NCBI GenBank assembly: GCA_015698045.1
Contig: BLAL01000246.1
Span: 1,674,001-1,738,000 of the forward strand
Origin: Rhizophagus clarus
Lineage: Eukaryota > Glomeromycota > Glomeromycetes > Glomerales > Glomeraceae
Direction: 5' to 3'
Length of the DNA: 64,000 nucleotides
Shown here: positions 1 through 12,058 of the stretch, in pieces
Position numbering within the stretch: position 1 is the first letter of the stretch
How the letters are laid out: each line of letters begins with the position of its first letter
Notes under the pieces: generated by a model
The model's database searches: none
Told to the model about the DNA's origin: nothing
What the model saw: the letters and a program-made list of their open reading frames with translations, nothing else
Translations under genes and position numbers: made by a program

Positions 1-1126
1 AAGAAGGTGAAAAGTTAGAATGTTTGTGCTTATCAGTTGCGGAAAAAGAGTAGTATTTTTAACTCTATTAAAATCTGTATTTTTCATTTTTTTATTTATT
101 TACATTATTATTGATTATTCTATTTATTTATAACATTGTTAAAGATTTTTGCAGGAAGTTGTAAAACTATTGGAACTGATCAAAATTGTAACTAAGCATT
201 TGTGTGGCATTAATTATTCAATACTTAACCTCATTCATCCATACATGGAGTCACTTAAGAAGAAATTTGCTTTAAGGCCAAACAAAAATAAAACATTGAA
301 ATCTACTTGATGCTTGTCTATGGTGAAAGTTATGAAGAAAACGATAATGACAAAATATCTGATGATGATATACCTAGTGCTGGCACTTGATAGCAATAGC
401 AACATGCACATCAGCAATATCAACAAAGGACTCACACCTGTGGCTGAGGAAAAGTATGAACTCAACAGAGATCTAGTAGGAAACAAACACGAATTGAAAG
501 CATTGAAGACACAAATAAGGTAGAAGATTTACCACCAGTTGATACAAGTGGTTTGCTTGAAAAAGCCCAAGCTGCAATTTACCTATCATTAGATAAATTA
601 TAGGATGTTCTAACAGATACTGCTTTAATTGCTATATTTCATGACTCCCAATTTAAACATTTCAAGTGGTCAACTAACAATGAATGACATAGGGTCAATT
701 GGTAAAGAATTTATACAATGCATTAAAAACAAATCTCTGTATTCTGGATGATAATGAAAATAGGAATTCTGTGAAGAATGATGATGGTAGTTTATTCAGC
801 GATCTAGAAGATAATTATTACACACAAACGAACATAGAAGAGGAAGATGAAATATCATGTTATATAAAGTCACAAGATATTAGGATTAAAGATGACCCTT
901 TAATATGGTGGTCAAATTATAGAGATAGTTTTCTTACTTTAGTGCAATTAGCAAGAAAATATCTTTCAATCCTTATGACATCAGTACCAAGCGAACAATT
1001 GTTTTCAGATGCTAAAAATCACATTTCAGCAAAAAAACACGATTGGCACCTGACTTAGTAAATAAAGTTTTGTTTTTAAAACGTAATAGCACTCATTTTG
1101 AGATGTTTCCACCACAAGAAAACTAA
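1..1126 (+). pseudogene. hAT-family transposase, 3' part (broken)
   Basis: The 5' part lies outside the window. A stretch around 164-310 reads like the middle of a hAT transposase (LSLIHPY-type motif seen as NLIHPYMESLKKK). The clearest part is the C-terminal dimerisation region at 895-1126: DPLIWW, then LARKYLSI, then SVPSEQLFSDA, the typical hAT C-terminal signature. Several frame changes and stops (for example at about 308, 521, 601 and 1058) break the frame, and an apparent acceptor (ttttgcag) near 153 suggests an intron. The protein would cut and paste the element carrying the TIR at 1340-1360. The gene is dead in this copy. The family call is strong; exact exon limits are uncertain. Confidence 0.8.
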
Positions 1127-1261
1127 ATTTTAGAAAACTTATAGAATTTTTTTGATAGTTAAACACAAACATTTAATAATTAATAATAATGATAAATGAT
1201 TAATTGGTTATTTCATTTTTTCGTTTATTAATACTACATATTACATAATTGGGTTATCTGA

Positions 1262-1360
1262 TTTAACCAGTTTTAATATAAAACTGGTTTATAACTGGTT
1301 TCAATTTTTTAGATGACAATAAAACCAGTTTGTAATAATAAAACTGGTTCCAACCTCTAG
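1262..1360 (+). repeat. hAT 3' terminal inverted repeat and subterminal repeats
   Basis: Four or more copies of AACCAGTT or its complement AACTGGTT occur between 1265 and 1350. They end in ACTGGTTCCAACCTCTAG, which read from the outside is the classic hAT terminus (TAGAGGTTGGAACC). Subterminal repeats of this sort bind hAT transposase. The matching left end lies before the window, so the target duplication cannot be checked. Confidence 0.75.
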
Positions 1361-2193
1361 TAATAAGGTTTAGTATAATTATAAATCTATATTTTAAATC
1401 ATTTCATACTGATTATATTTATAATTTTAAGAATCTAAATTGTTTTATTATAACATATTAAATTAAATATGTAGCTATATCCATGAATAAATGCAAAATA
1501 ATTTCATTCAGTTATTACAAAGATATTTTATATATAGTATTTTATTCATATCCACCGATTTGAAGAATTTGCCAATCATCAATTATGTGGCGCAGTACTA
1601 ATTAAAATCGATCAAAAACTGTCCCTATATAAGAAAAAATAAGCCAAAAAATACTTAAAAAAACTTTGACCTTTTCCAAAAAATTTACTTCTTTAACCTG
1701 AAACCAGTAGAAGAAATTTCTAAAAAAAGAAATAAAAATATTATAAAATTAGTTTATTTAAAAAAAAAGCAAGAATAAGTACCAGAATAATGATTTAACA
1801 AAAAAAATTGATTGAAAAATAACTAATAATGAATATCAAATAGATTTTAACTAAATAAGCTAATCAATATATAATTTAAATTCACTAAAAAATCATTATT
1901 AATCTTAGAATTATTTATTTATTGAAAGATTATTTTTGAATAATTTTGCTACCTAAATAAAAAAAATAGCTCTAAGTTATAATTAATGTAAAATAACTAC
2001 TAATATACTTGTAACAATTCTCAACTTACATAATGTAAAAAACTGGTGGAAAAGTTTGATGGGAAGTTGATAAGGAGTTTAATATGGAGTTTATAAAAGA
2101 AAAAACTTTTTTAATGCTACTTTGTATCATATGATCATATAGTATAAGAGTGATTATTTTTGTGAAATTTATTTAACTTGATTTTTATCTAAT
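1361..2193. other. AT-rich gap with one copy of the ~100-bp repeat
   Basis: No coding signal is seen. Positions 1480-1556 hold a copy of the repeat also present at 3600-3840 and 3955-4105 (core GAATAAATGCAAAATAATTT). Homopolymer A and T runs are common in the rest. Confidence 0.6.
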
Positions 2194-2195
2194 TA

Positions 2196-3575
2196 CAGTC
2201 GGTGCTCAAAAGTATCCAGCAATGCCGATCATCAAATAATTTGCTAACACGTATCCTTAACTTTAAATGGTTATAAATCAACACCGATAGCACCAAATTT
2301 GATAATTTTTTTTTTTGAATAAAAATTATGATAGATTTTCTAAAAAAAAAAAAATTCATTTCTTTATAATACGTTTCTTTGTATAAAAATGACAAAAACT
2401 CGTGAGCTTACTCCTTTTGAGCGTGGTGAAATTGTCAGACTTTACAAGGGCTCACACAACATTACTAATATTTCTAAAACTTTGGATATACCAAGAAGTA
2501 CAGTAAATGACGTAATTGTTAAGTGGAAAAAAGATGGGTTGACGTCATCATCTCCTCGGCCTGGTAGACCACCCATTATGAATGATCGTGATCAACGGCA
2601 TCTTAATCGTTTAATTAGGGATGATAGACAGCAGTCTGTTGAAGATCTAACCAAAAAATTTAAAGAAATGGGGCTTAAATCTGTGAGTACAGCTACTATA
2701 TGTCGTAATCTTTATGAATTGGGTATCATGGGCGGGCTGGGGTCAGGAAACCTTTTGTTTCAGAACAAAATCGTCTTAAACGCTTATCTTGGTGTAAGGA
2801 AAGGAAAAACTGGGAAAAAGAGTGGGAAAATGTGGTATGGAGCGATGAATCTCGATATCTTTTGTTTCAAAATGACTCTAACCATTGGGTTTGGCGCAAA
2901 CCTAAAGAAAAATATGATGTTGATTGTCTTTTACCTACAGTTAAACAAGGCAGCCCTGGTATAATGGTTTGGGGTGCTTTTATTAGTAATAAAATTGGTC
3001 CATTAGTAATTATTAGAGAAAATATTAATGCAAAAAAGTACCTAGAAATTTTACAGGAACATTTACTACCTTTTTTTGTGTCTCTTGGTAATGAAAATGA
3101 GTACATTTTCCAGGATGATAACACGCCCGTTCATAGAGCAAATATAGTAACAGACTGGAAAAATGAAAATTCAATTAATTTTTTTCCGTGGCCAGCCCAG
3201 AGCCCAGATTTAAACCCTATCGAGCATGTATGGGATTTTTTGGAAAGGCAAGTTCGTAAGCATGATCCAAGACCAAAATCTACCGAAGAACTTATCTTGG
3301 CACTGCAGGAAGAGTGGGTCAAAATTGATTCAAATTTTTTGGAAACTTTAGTTTCTAGCATGCCAAGAAGAGTACATGCTGTAATTAAAAGTAAAGGGTA
3401 CTCTACCAAATATTAATAGTATACTTGAAAAGTTCATAATATTAGGATTCTGGCAATATCTGTTTTATTTTTTGTTATTAAGATAGTTTCGGAAAAATTA
3501 AAGGTTAAAATTCAATAAAATTTTTTTGATTTTGCCGATCATTTAAATTTGCCAGATATTTTTGAGCACCGACTG
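2196..3575 (+). mobile_element. Tc1-type DNA transposon, complete, DD34E
   Basis: The ends are inverted repeats starting CAGTCGGTGCTCAAAA. The right end reads TTTTGAGCACCGACTG. Inside them a second conserved block (TGCCGATCAT) occurs at both ends. The element is flanked by TA at 2194-2195 and 3576-3577, the Tc1/mariner target duplication. At 1380 bp it is the expected size for a one-gene element. It sits between copies of the ~100-bp AT-rich repeat. Confidence 0.93.
2389..3416 (+). pseudogene. Tc1 transposase with one frameshift
   Basis: The start ATG at 2389 gives MTKTRELTPFERGEI. An N-terminal paired helix-turn-helix region follows (IPRSTVNDVIVKWKK, then the GRP-type linker PRPGRPP). The catalytic domain lies in another frame from about 2730: first Asp in VVWSDES, second Asp in QDDNTPVH, Glu in DLNPIEHVW. 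I count 34 residues between the second Asp and the Glu, so DD34E. The frame breaks in the G/C-rich stretch near 2730, where a single-base change separates the DNA-binding half from the catalytic half. All three catalytic residues are intact. It ends with VIKSKGYSTKY at 3416. A recent insertion that lost one base is the simplest reading. Confidence 0.92.
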
Positions 3576-3599
3576 TATCATCAAATTCCTTAATTTATA

Positions 3600-4110
3600 C
3601 TAATTTTGTTAATTTTGAAAATCAGCAGATATGTTATATTTTTAAACCATATTTACAATTTATTTTATAATAATATTTGAATAAATGCAAAATAATTTCA
3701 TTATTATAAAGATATTTTATATATAGTATTTTATTTATATTTCTAAACCATATTTACAAACTATTTCATAATAATATTTGAATAAATGCAGAATAATTTC
3801 ATTATTGCAGAGATATTTATATATAATTATTTATATTTAGTCATAGTGTATTCAATGACTTACATAATTGTTACTCATAATTATATCACAATTTTAAGTT
3901 AAATTATTTAATTAATATACTTAAACAGGAAAAATATTCGTCTGTTATTAAAAGTCCATATATATATATATATTTCCAAACTATATTTACAAACTATTTT
4001 ATAATAATATTTGAATAAATGCAAAATAATTTCATTATTACAAAATTATTGTAAAAATATTTCATATATAGTATTTCATTTATATTTTTAAATTATATTT
4101 ATAAACCCTA
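3600..4110. repeat. Disrupted array of a ~100-bp AT-rich repeat
   Basis: Units at about 3640-3745, 3745-3840 and 3975-4095 share the order: CCATATTTACAAACTATTT, then TAATATTTGAATAAATGC, then TTTCATTATTACAAAGATA, then TATATAGTATTTTATTTATA. A fourth copy lies at 1480-1556, on the other side of the Tc1 element. The middle of the block (3840-3975) is unrelated AT-rich sequence with a short (TA)n run. Confidence 0.75.
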
Positions 4111-4118
4111 GCCCTTAA

Positions 4119-6737
4119 ATGGTAATGCAGGCAAATTTGCCTGCAATTTAAAAAAAAAGTAACCAGTATAAAACTTTTTTAATAAAAGCCAGAATTTTAT
4201 AAAATTTTACTACATTATTGATCAACATATGGCCATTAAATATATAGTTAAAAATCTGGCAAAAATTAAACCGGAAATTAATTTGATCAAAACCACGGAA
4301 TTTTGGAGTTTTCAGAGTTTTGCATTTTTTTTTATTCCTAACGTTATATTTACTTATTTTTTTTATTTTTACCATGGATACTGATGAAAATGATGACGAT
4401 ATCGAAAATTTTGATAATTTTGAAGAAATTCATGAAGAGAATATCCAAGGCAGAGGTAGTAATAGAGGTAGAGGAAGAGGAAGAGGTAGAGGTAGAGGTA
4501 GAGGTAGAAATAATAATAGTGAAAGAGATAATAATAATGGTGAACAAATTGCACAACTTCCACCTCTACCTTTTTTTAATGCTTTTCAACATGTTAGACC
4601 TTTACATGAATTTAAAATAAATTTATCTAGAGATTTCCTCCTTTCACCATCACCTTATTCTATATTTTCTCTTTTTTTTTCTCTTGAACAAATAGAAATA
4701 ATTGTTAAAAATACAAATAAATATGCATATGTAAAGAATGCAGGAGAAGGGCGTGATTGGAAAGAATTAACAACAAAAGAATTTAAAATTTGGTTAGCAA
4801 TATTAATATATGCTGGTGTTTTTAAATTACCTAGTATCTGAAATTATTGGAATAAGGATAGTAAATTTCCTGAGCATAAAATTACTACTTTTATGTCTTT
4901 AATTCGTTTTGAACAGGTATTTTAATTTTATTATTTAATTTAATATTTTTATTAAATTAATTAAATTTTATTAAAACTGTTTATTGATATATTTAGATTA
5001 AATGTTTCATGCATATTTCAGATTGTACTATTCCGCCTAAGTTTTGGTATTCAAAGGTAGATCCTTTAGCAACTCATCCAAACAGTTTCCAAAACAATTT
5101 GTATACCATCTTCAAACGTTTCTATTGATGAAATGATTGCAAGATTTTCTGAAAGAAGCGCTCATACTGTAAGAATTAAAAGCAAACCTACTCCAGAAGG
5201 TTACAAGATTCTTTCTCTTTGTGATGCTGGCTATACATATACTTTTATTTTTACCTCCAGAATTCAAACCCACCCAGAAATCCAGCAAGTATCAGATTTA
5301 AGTAAAGTAGGAAATGAAGTATATCATCTTACATCTCAATTACCAATAGAAGATAAATCATTCAATATCTATATGGATAATTATTTTTCTAGTATCAAAC
5401 TTTTCAAATACTTGCGTGAAAAAAAGTGCTAATTTTCCAAAGGTTCTTAAAGTAAATAAAAAACTAGATTGGGACACACTTTCTGGGGTGGTTATTGACA
5501 ATGTATTAGCCATTTTGTGGATGGACAATGGCCCAGTGACGATGCTTTCTACTATTCATCAGATTGATAATGAAAATGAAAATCGGATAGAAAGAGTATG
5601 ACGTCGACCACGAGAAACAAGCACAAATGCAGCTAAAGTTTGAGCAATTTTTGGAACTTTAAGTAAAAAAACTTTACCAATTCCTGTTATAATTGATGAC
5701 TATAACCACTTCATGGGTGGAGTAAATATTGCTGATCAATTACGAGGGTATTATAGAACTCAGTTACCAGTACGAAGAACATGGATACCACTGTTTTTTT
5801 GGCTTTTAGATACTGCATTAGTTAATTCATATTTAATATTAAAAAAAGTTAATACAAATATTAATCATAAGAATTTTAGATTACAAATAGTATGGGATTT
5901 AATTGAAGAAAGTTTAAAAGAAAGTGAAAAAAAACCACATACACGAAACCAAGTTGATGAATTAATAAATCAATTTAAGTTTATTTACGTTGATCCTACT
6001 AAAAAGCAGCAATATGTTACAACAAAATATGAGCTTCCTATAATAAGATTATTTCCAGAAGGTCATTATCCTGAATGGAGAGAAACAAGAAGTAGTTGTG
6101 TATGGTGTAAATATTTAGTAAAAAAAAATCAAGAAAAAGCAGCAAAAAATCCACTTTAATCACAATTATATTGCATAAAATGTGATTTAACCTTATGTTG
6201 TAATAAGGAAAGAAGTAATTATTTTGAAGATTTTCATACATATAGGGAAGATGATGACTAAAAATAAAGTTTTGTTTTTATTTTTTCCATTTAAAATTAG
6301 TTAATTTTCATAACATTTACATTGCACTTTTTTTATGAATTTTACGAAAATTATTCTTTTTTTTTTAAGCTATTATGTAATTTCAAAATCTTATTTTTAA
6401 ATCTTAAAAACTCAAATAATAAAAATTATTTCTCATAAACTACTCTGCATTTTATTATTAAGGTTTGACAGGTTATAACCAAACCCCAATGAGTTCGCCA
6501 AAAATATATGCAAAATTTTTTAAAAAATGGCTATTAATGAAAAGTGCAAACTTTGATTAGTGATTAATTAAACGTTCTAATATGTAAACTAGAAAATGAT
6601 GATCATAATCACGTGATATAAAATTCAAACGATTTGGAAAAAAATTTTTATTAAGGTAGCATTAATATTTCTAAAAATAGATGAGAGCTAAAATTTGGGT
6701 AAAATTGCAGGCAAATTTGCCTGCAAGGTTCTACCGT
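4119..6737 (+). mobile_element. piggyBac DNA transposon
   Basis: TTAA flanks both ends (4115-4118 and 6738-6741), the piggyBac target. The terminal repeat starts ATGGTA on the left and ACGGTA on the right (reverse complement), followed at both ends by the perfect palindrome GCAGGCAAATTTGCCTGC. One piggyBac transposase gene lies between. Total 2619 bp. Confidence 0.92.
4374..6261 (+). pseudogene. piggyBac transposase (DDE_Tnp_1_7), broken
   Basis: The likely start is the ATG at 4374, in the context ACCATGG, giving MDTDENDDD. An acidic N-terminus is followed by an unusual RG repeat at about residues 24-43. The conserved domain follows: LTTKEFKIWLAILIYAG, VSIDEMI (about 5120-5139, start of the catalytic core), MDNYFSS, and MGGVNIADQLRGYYRT. 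A cysteine-rich C-terminus (CVWCKYL, then CIKCDLTLCC after a stop at 6157) is the usual zinc-binding end. A likely intron runs from about 4917 (gtatttt) to 5021 (tttcag). Stops include TGA near 4840, 5599 and 5641, and TAA at 6157; there is also a frame change near 5070 and another near 5430. Dead copy, clear family. Confidence 0.9.
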
Positions 6738-6741
6738 TTAA

Positions 6742-8540
6742 AGGATAAAATGATATTAAAATAAATTCAAGTTTTACAAAATTATTTCAATATAATAAAA
6801 GTATCTTACAATTATTATAAAACCAATTCAAAAAAAAATAGCATTTTTAGTAAAGTATATTAATAACATATAATACAAAATTTTATTCATCAATCAGGCT
6901 ATAGTACAAAATGACATTGCATTGCTCTTACGTAGTAGAAGTATAAATCCTCCACTGTTCTTCAAACAATTATAACTTGAAGTAAAAAATAAAACATATC
7001 TCCCAGTAAGAAAAATCGTATACTGAAAACTTACTGAATTTCAAGAATATATTAAGTTTAATAAATGTATACCAAAAATATGTTCAATTATAATTTATTT
7101 GATATGGAAATAACTTACAAAACATTCTTAAAATTTGCCTATTTAAGTATATTTTAAGTGTAAATATTATGTATTTATTTTATTATTAATTTCTGCTTTA
7201 ATTTAAGTATAATAAACAGATATAAAAAATAAAATTTACTTTGTGTTATCAATATATTAAAAATGCATTTTCAGTATATTAAGAATAAAATATAATTATA
7301 ATTCACATACATTTTAATAATGATTCAAATTGAAACAATGTATATTTTTAGTTGCATTAAAAATTATTTTAATTTATAATAAATTGATATTTATCATATA
7401 TTTTAATAATAAAAAGATTATGCAATAAATATTTAATAACAACAATAATAACATGGTTTAATTAAATTTTAATGATACAACAATAATAACATAGTTTAAT
7501 TACATTTTAATAATATGTCAATTATTTTTGGTGCGTAACTGTTAAAGGTTATTTTAATTATATAATAAACTTATTTTTTGTGTACATTTGAATAATAAAA
7601 AAATTACGCTTGACTAGCTGTTTTTTCGATAAACTAAGCATAAACTGAAAGTTCACATGTCCAAGTCAAAACATTATATTAGGAATAGGTCTCAATCATA
7701 AGATTTTAACTGTAGAAAGAGAGCGAAGGATAAAAGCTTAAAATAGTAGTTAGGATGCTTGTTAGAATTTATTTATTCACATTTAAATAAAAATAGCATA
7801 ATTACAAAAAGAAATACATATCTTATTATAATAACTTAAGATCTACTTATCCAAAAGAATATCATATGAAAAAATTACATATGGTATATTGTTCTAACAT
7901 ATATATTCAAAAGTAAAAAATGTAAAAAGATAGTTGTGGAATAGCAATAATTATAAAGACTGATACATACTTACTAAATTAACTTTTGCATTATGCTGCA
8001 GAATATAAAAAAAAAAATGCTGATAACTACAACTGATAACAAATAGTCTCAAAATATTTGTCAATTACAACATGGGATTTGGTGAATATCTTCCACAAGT
8101 AACACCACAGTCTAGTAAGCTCCAACTATATCCTGTTGTAAAGAAGGTATGTAAGCGACCTAACAGGATAGTGCGGTAAAGAATCTAAAAAAATGGGTAT
8201 ATCCTATTTTCATATCTGTTTAACAGTCTTTTATAGATAAATAATTAAACACATTACTTTTTTTTAAAAAAAAAACATAAGCAAAGTATTTTTAATAAAA
8301 AAAATAATACTGAGGATAAAAGTGTTAACAGTTAAATGGTAAACAAAAGGTCATAATAAATAATAAATCTGCATGCAATGTTTACTATTTTTAGCCATAA
8401 TAATCATAATAGATCTACATTTAACTATTTTTAAGGGGCATTAATAAATAATAATCTATCAGCACTCTACCAGCATTATAGTATCATTATAACCATTATT
8501 TTATTATCAGACAAAATATTACAAGAATAAATTTTTACTT
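6742..8540. other. AT-rich gap, nothing recognised
   Basis: Very AT-rich with a weak repeat of ATAATAACATGGTTTAATTA at about 7445-7510. A short open stretch at 8071-8178 (MGFGEYLPQ start) is followed by no gene that I recognise. No RNA gene or inverted terminal repeat was found. Confidence 0.5.
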
Positions 8541-8548
8541 TTTATTAT

Positions 8549-9155
8549 TTAACACAAATCTACCAGCATTGTAGTATAAACTGATATTATTTCATTTTCT
8601 CCCTCTTTTATGTCTTCCTCTTTTTTTGGTGCTTCCTCTAGAGGAGATTCTTGTGGCAAAGGAAGTACTGGAGATTCTAGAGAAGATTCTTGTGGTTGAA
8701 GAAATACTGGAAATTCTAAAGGAGATTCTTGTGGCAAAGGAAATACTAGAAATCTTTCTTCTTGTGTTTGTCATGTTTCTTCTGCTTTTTCTTGCACTTC
8801 TTAAGAAAATCGTGATGCCATAGCAAGTAACTTAAAAATAAAATAATAAATGATCAATAACAGAAATAGAACAAATAATTTATAAAATTATTATAACCCA
8901 CGTTTTCTTTGAATCGTGTTGATTAACATTTCTTTTACAGCCCAATCTCTCACAATTATGGGAAAATTGAAAGCTTTCTTCTTAAACTATGATGAAAAGT
9001 TAATTAGCTATCAATAAACTTTTACAGAAAAAAAAAAATAATAATGAAAGGCAATATTTACAGCATGAACAACTTGGGATATTACCAAGTTCTTTTGGAT
9101 TCTGTAACTTGAATCAAAATTCACATTTTTTTTGTAGACATTCTTGCATGATTTC
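8549..9155 (-). pseudogene. Unrecognised gene, three coding-like exons, broken
   Basis: Three minus-strand pieces look coding. Exon A, 9155-9062, reads KSCKNVYKKN with YRIQKNL. Exon B, about 8996-8899, reads FPIIVRDWAVKEML, then NTIQRKRG. Exon C, 8821-8549, holds three ~15-residue repeats of the type PQES-LE-PV-L and ends in VDLC. Acceptor-like AG and donor-like GT sit at the exon edges. Exon C has two in-frame stops (TAA and TGA) early on, each explained by one C-to-T change. I do not recognise the family. The repeat region also appears in DNA as a 45-bp tandem repeat at 8640-8755. The first exon is probably missing or further upstream. Confidence 0.4.
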
Positions 9156-9287
9156 CTATTATAAAAAATGATGAGTAAATATAAATTTTACTTTATTAAA
9201 AAAGCTAAAATAATTACTAAATAAATAAACTAGCGCTGCTTTTGATCTTTTAAGTTGATAGCATCTTGTAATTTATATTTATACATA

Positions 9288-9424
9288 CCATACCATTCCG
9301 AAATTAAACAACCCCCCGAAAATAAGCAACCCTGGCCTACATTATTGCGATTTTGACCAGAGTTATGATCACTTTGGCCAGAATTAAGTACAAAAAAGGG
9401 TTGTTTAATTTCGGAATGGTATGG
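9288..9424. mobile_element. 137-bp MITE with perfect 27-bp inverted ends
   Basis: The left end starts CCATACCATTCCGAAATTAA and continues AACAACCC. The right end is its exact reverse complement. TA flanks both sides (9286-9287, 9425-9426), which suggests mobilisation by a Tc1/mariner-type transposase. The middle contains TTTGGCCAGAATTA; a similar motif (TTTGGCCAGAATTAGCG) occurs at 15925, inside the 22-kb element. Confidence 0.85.
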
Positions 9425-9426
9425 TA

Positions 9427-9983
9427 AGTCTATAGATTGGCTTAACCTCCTATGATATTAAAATAATGAGCAATAGATAGTTATAGAAATAATATTGACA
9501 ATATAATATCCTTAATACTTTATACCTCACTTGAAAGAACATTTAAATCAGTAGGAGAAAAAACATTGTTAATGGAAGACATGCTATAGATAAGAAAAAG
9601 CGGTTTAAGTTAGAGTTAAAATAACATAAACGTGAACCTTTTATAAGGATATATGCAAGTGCTCATGTCAATCAATATACACATTATTATTAAACTACTG
9701 GTAAAGTGCATGTCAATTTTATATGTATTATTATTAAATTACTGTACGCGAATAGTATATAGCATATTTGAGCACAAATTAAGCACAATAAGCATTCGAT
9801 TTGAATCAAGTCATATGCTGCAACTAGTAAAGTTGCAAACAATTGATATAACTGTGAAGTAACTAATTAAGTCTTAGAGCAAAACATAAGTTTGCATCAC
9901 TAGAATTTACTAATATCAGTAGTTTTTTGCTAGATAGATGATGATTCAGATTTATTATTTACCGTTAATAGTTACAAGATAAT
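9427..9983. other. AT-rich gap
   Basis: No coding or repeat structure is supported here. The open frame at 9653-9862 has no recognisable feature and biased hydrophobic content, so it is not called. Confidence 0.5.
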
Positions 9984-11651
9984 TTATTCAAGATTTTCCC
10001 AATTAGCATCATCAAATGCATTTTCTTTATCAATTATAAAATACTTGCTACCTATTTTTGCAAATCCTACACAATGATCTATACACCTTACATCAATAAA
10101 TTCTTTTGATTTGAATTGAGTAAAATATTTACATTCATATTCATCTTCCATTACTTTTGATGTTAATTGTACATAAGCGAGCATGTGTATTTTATCATTA
10201 TAATTATGTACAAAAAAATAATCTACTATCCCATATATATATATCTACAATCATGAGTTGAGGAGGAGCATTTGGTTTATAAGAAACTTTATCTATTGTA
10301 CGTCTTATTTAAATTATAAGCAATGATAAATTAATAATATAATTAATGATAATGATGATAATAAGGGATTTCTTACCTGAACACAGCAATTATTTCTTGT
10401 GATCTTATTCTTTTTTTTTATCCAATGACTGCTAACATACTGCCCATCTGATGTTCTTAGTCTTCCATATTTCATGCCATAATTATTAATATCCTAATAA
10501 ATTTTTTTAAAAAAAAACTAAATATATCTTGCAATAATTTAATTAAATTGATTGTAAAATTTTTTTTTTACATTTTCTGAGTTTGGTCTTTCATAAAATT
10601 AATCAGATGTTTGTACTCTTGTCCTGATAAAGATTAATATATGGAAGACCAATAAAGTTCTTTTTCATATTTTTTGATATCATCAAATACCTGTTTATTA
10701 TTCCATTGTTTCAGAGTTTTTCTTTAAAAATGGACTTAAAAATAGAAAAAATGGTAACAAATATGTAATAAGGTAAACATGTTTGATAAATTACTATAAG
10801 CAATGTTGGGAATTGTATTAGTACAGTACTAGTACGGTACTAGTACAGTACTGGTACTGTATTGTACTTCGCAAATTTTGGAAATTAGTACATCGTACAT
10901 GTGACATCAATCAATTGCTATTGGCTGTACTAAGTACTAATACATGTACGAATATTTTTTTTTTTAGTACAAGTACAAAAAATATAATTAATCATAAATG
11001 TTACCAAAAAGTTAGAAGATAACAGATAATGCAAATTATCTTTAAAAATAATTATTATATTCTATTTTGCATTATTATTTTCTGCAAAGTGATTAATACT
11101 CAATATTTAAATTAAATCTAAATTATCTACATTCTTTGATTTAATTGATTTTAAACCTTCAAAATGGTGGTGTATTGTGTACGAATTTATAGTACGAAAT
11201 ATACGAATTTGTACTAAATTTGATTTGTACAGTGTACTATCACATAGAAGTGTACTACTAAGTATAGTATGTACTAGTCCGAGTACTATACGAGTACGAC
11301 CACAACTCTGACTATAAGGGTTAAGTCTTGATTTAATAAGTGGTTGTAAAATATCACAAACCCTTTCCATCAGAAATTGCCAGTGGGTCCAACTAGGACC
11401 ACAATGCTTAATACAATTTGCTACATGCAAAAAATAGTGAAAATTTATTTGACATGCTGCTAAATGTTGATTATCATACTGATAATATAACTTGAAATTG
11501 ACTCACTACTACTCTCTGTTTCTGATTCATTAATTTTTTCAATAAATGCTTTTTCTTTTTCTTGATATTTTTTAAAAGTTTTTTTGGTAGACAACCACTT
11601 CCCACCATCAGGATTTATTTTACAGATATGGCAAGAGCAAAAATATTGCAT
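9984..11651 (-). pseudogene. Plavaka-like transposon gene, internally deleted
   Basis: Read on the minus strand, the N-terminal exon (11651-11490) gives MQYFCSCHICKI, then GGKWLSTKKTF, a zinc-type start of this family. It is joined directly (about 11480) to a late segment: YYQYDNQHLAA, HVANCIKHCGPSWTHWQF, then LIKSRLNPYS. After the MITE at 10801-11310 come an exon with YEKELYWSS (about 10660) and GQEYKHL, an exon with YGMKYGRLRTSDGQYVSSHW (about 10495-10395, followed by a GTAAGA donor), and an end with YVQLTSKVMEDEY and DVRCIDHCVGF. The catalytic DDE core expected between N-terminus and GPSWTHWQF is absent, so this is a deletion derivative. The family is known in fungi as a CACTA-like superfamily. 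Several frame changes. Confidence 0.65.
10801..11310. mobile_element. 510-bp hAT-type MITE with 8-bp duplication
   Basis: The ends are CAATGTTGGG on the left and CAGAGTTGTGG (reverse complement) on the right, a hAT-like CAnnGTTG terminus. The flanking 8-mer ACTATAAG occurs exactly at 10793-10800 and 11311-11318. Both arms are packed with GTAC-containing repeats (for example TAGTACAGTACTAGTACGG), in inverted orientation at the two ends. No gene inside. It interrupts the Plavaka-like gene between LNPYS and the next coding residues. Confidence 0.9.
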
Positions 11652-12050
11652 TATTATTATTATATGAACTGAAAATTAGAGGGTTTTTTTTTCACACCAC
11701 GCTATGTAACTGTTATACAAAAAAAAACTTTTTATTTGGGATGCACATTTTATACACCCTATTTTTTTATACAATTGCCAGTTTCTGTTTTTGCAAAAAC
11801 TAATACTGAACTGAATTGATTAGTATCTGTATTAATAATTACTGAAACTGATCAGTAATTACTAAATACTAAACTAATTTACTGAACATTTTTAGTAAAA
11901 AAATATTTTGTAACATTTAGCAAAAAAAGGTTGCAAAATGATTTTTTCTTATCAAATCATTCATAAAAAAACAGTTTGTAACATTTTTTATTAAAGTGAC
12001 AAAAAAAATGTTGCAAAACATTTTTTTTATATTAAATCATTTTATGGTGC
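11652..12050. repeat. AT-rich region with short inverted and direct repeats
   Basis: 11800-11895 is a low-complexity cluster of ACTGAA, AATTACTGA and ACTAAT words. 11905-12045 holds three variants of TTTTGTAACATTTTTTA alternating with its near complement, similar in design to 12815-13000. No gene is seen. Confidence 0.5.
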
Positions 12051-12058
12051 GCGCAATC

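Noticed and set aside
4350-4563. Minus-strand Ser/Thr- and Tyr/Leu-rich open frames opposite the piggyBac start
   Set aside because: Shadows of the RG-repeat coding strand.
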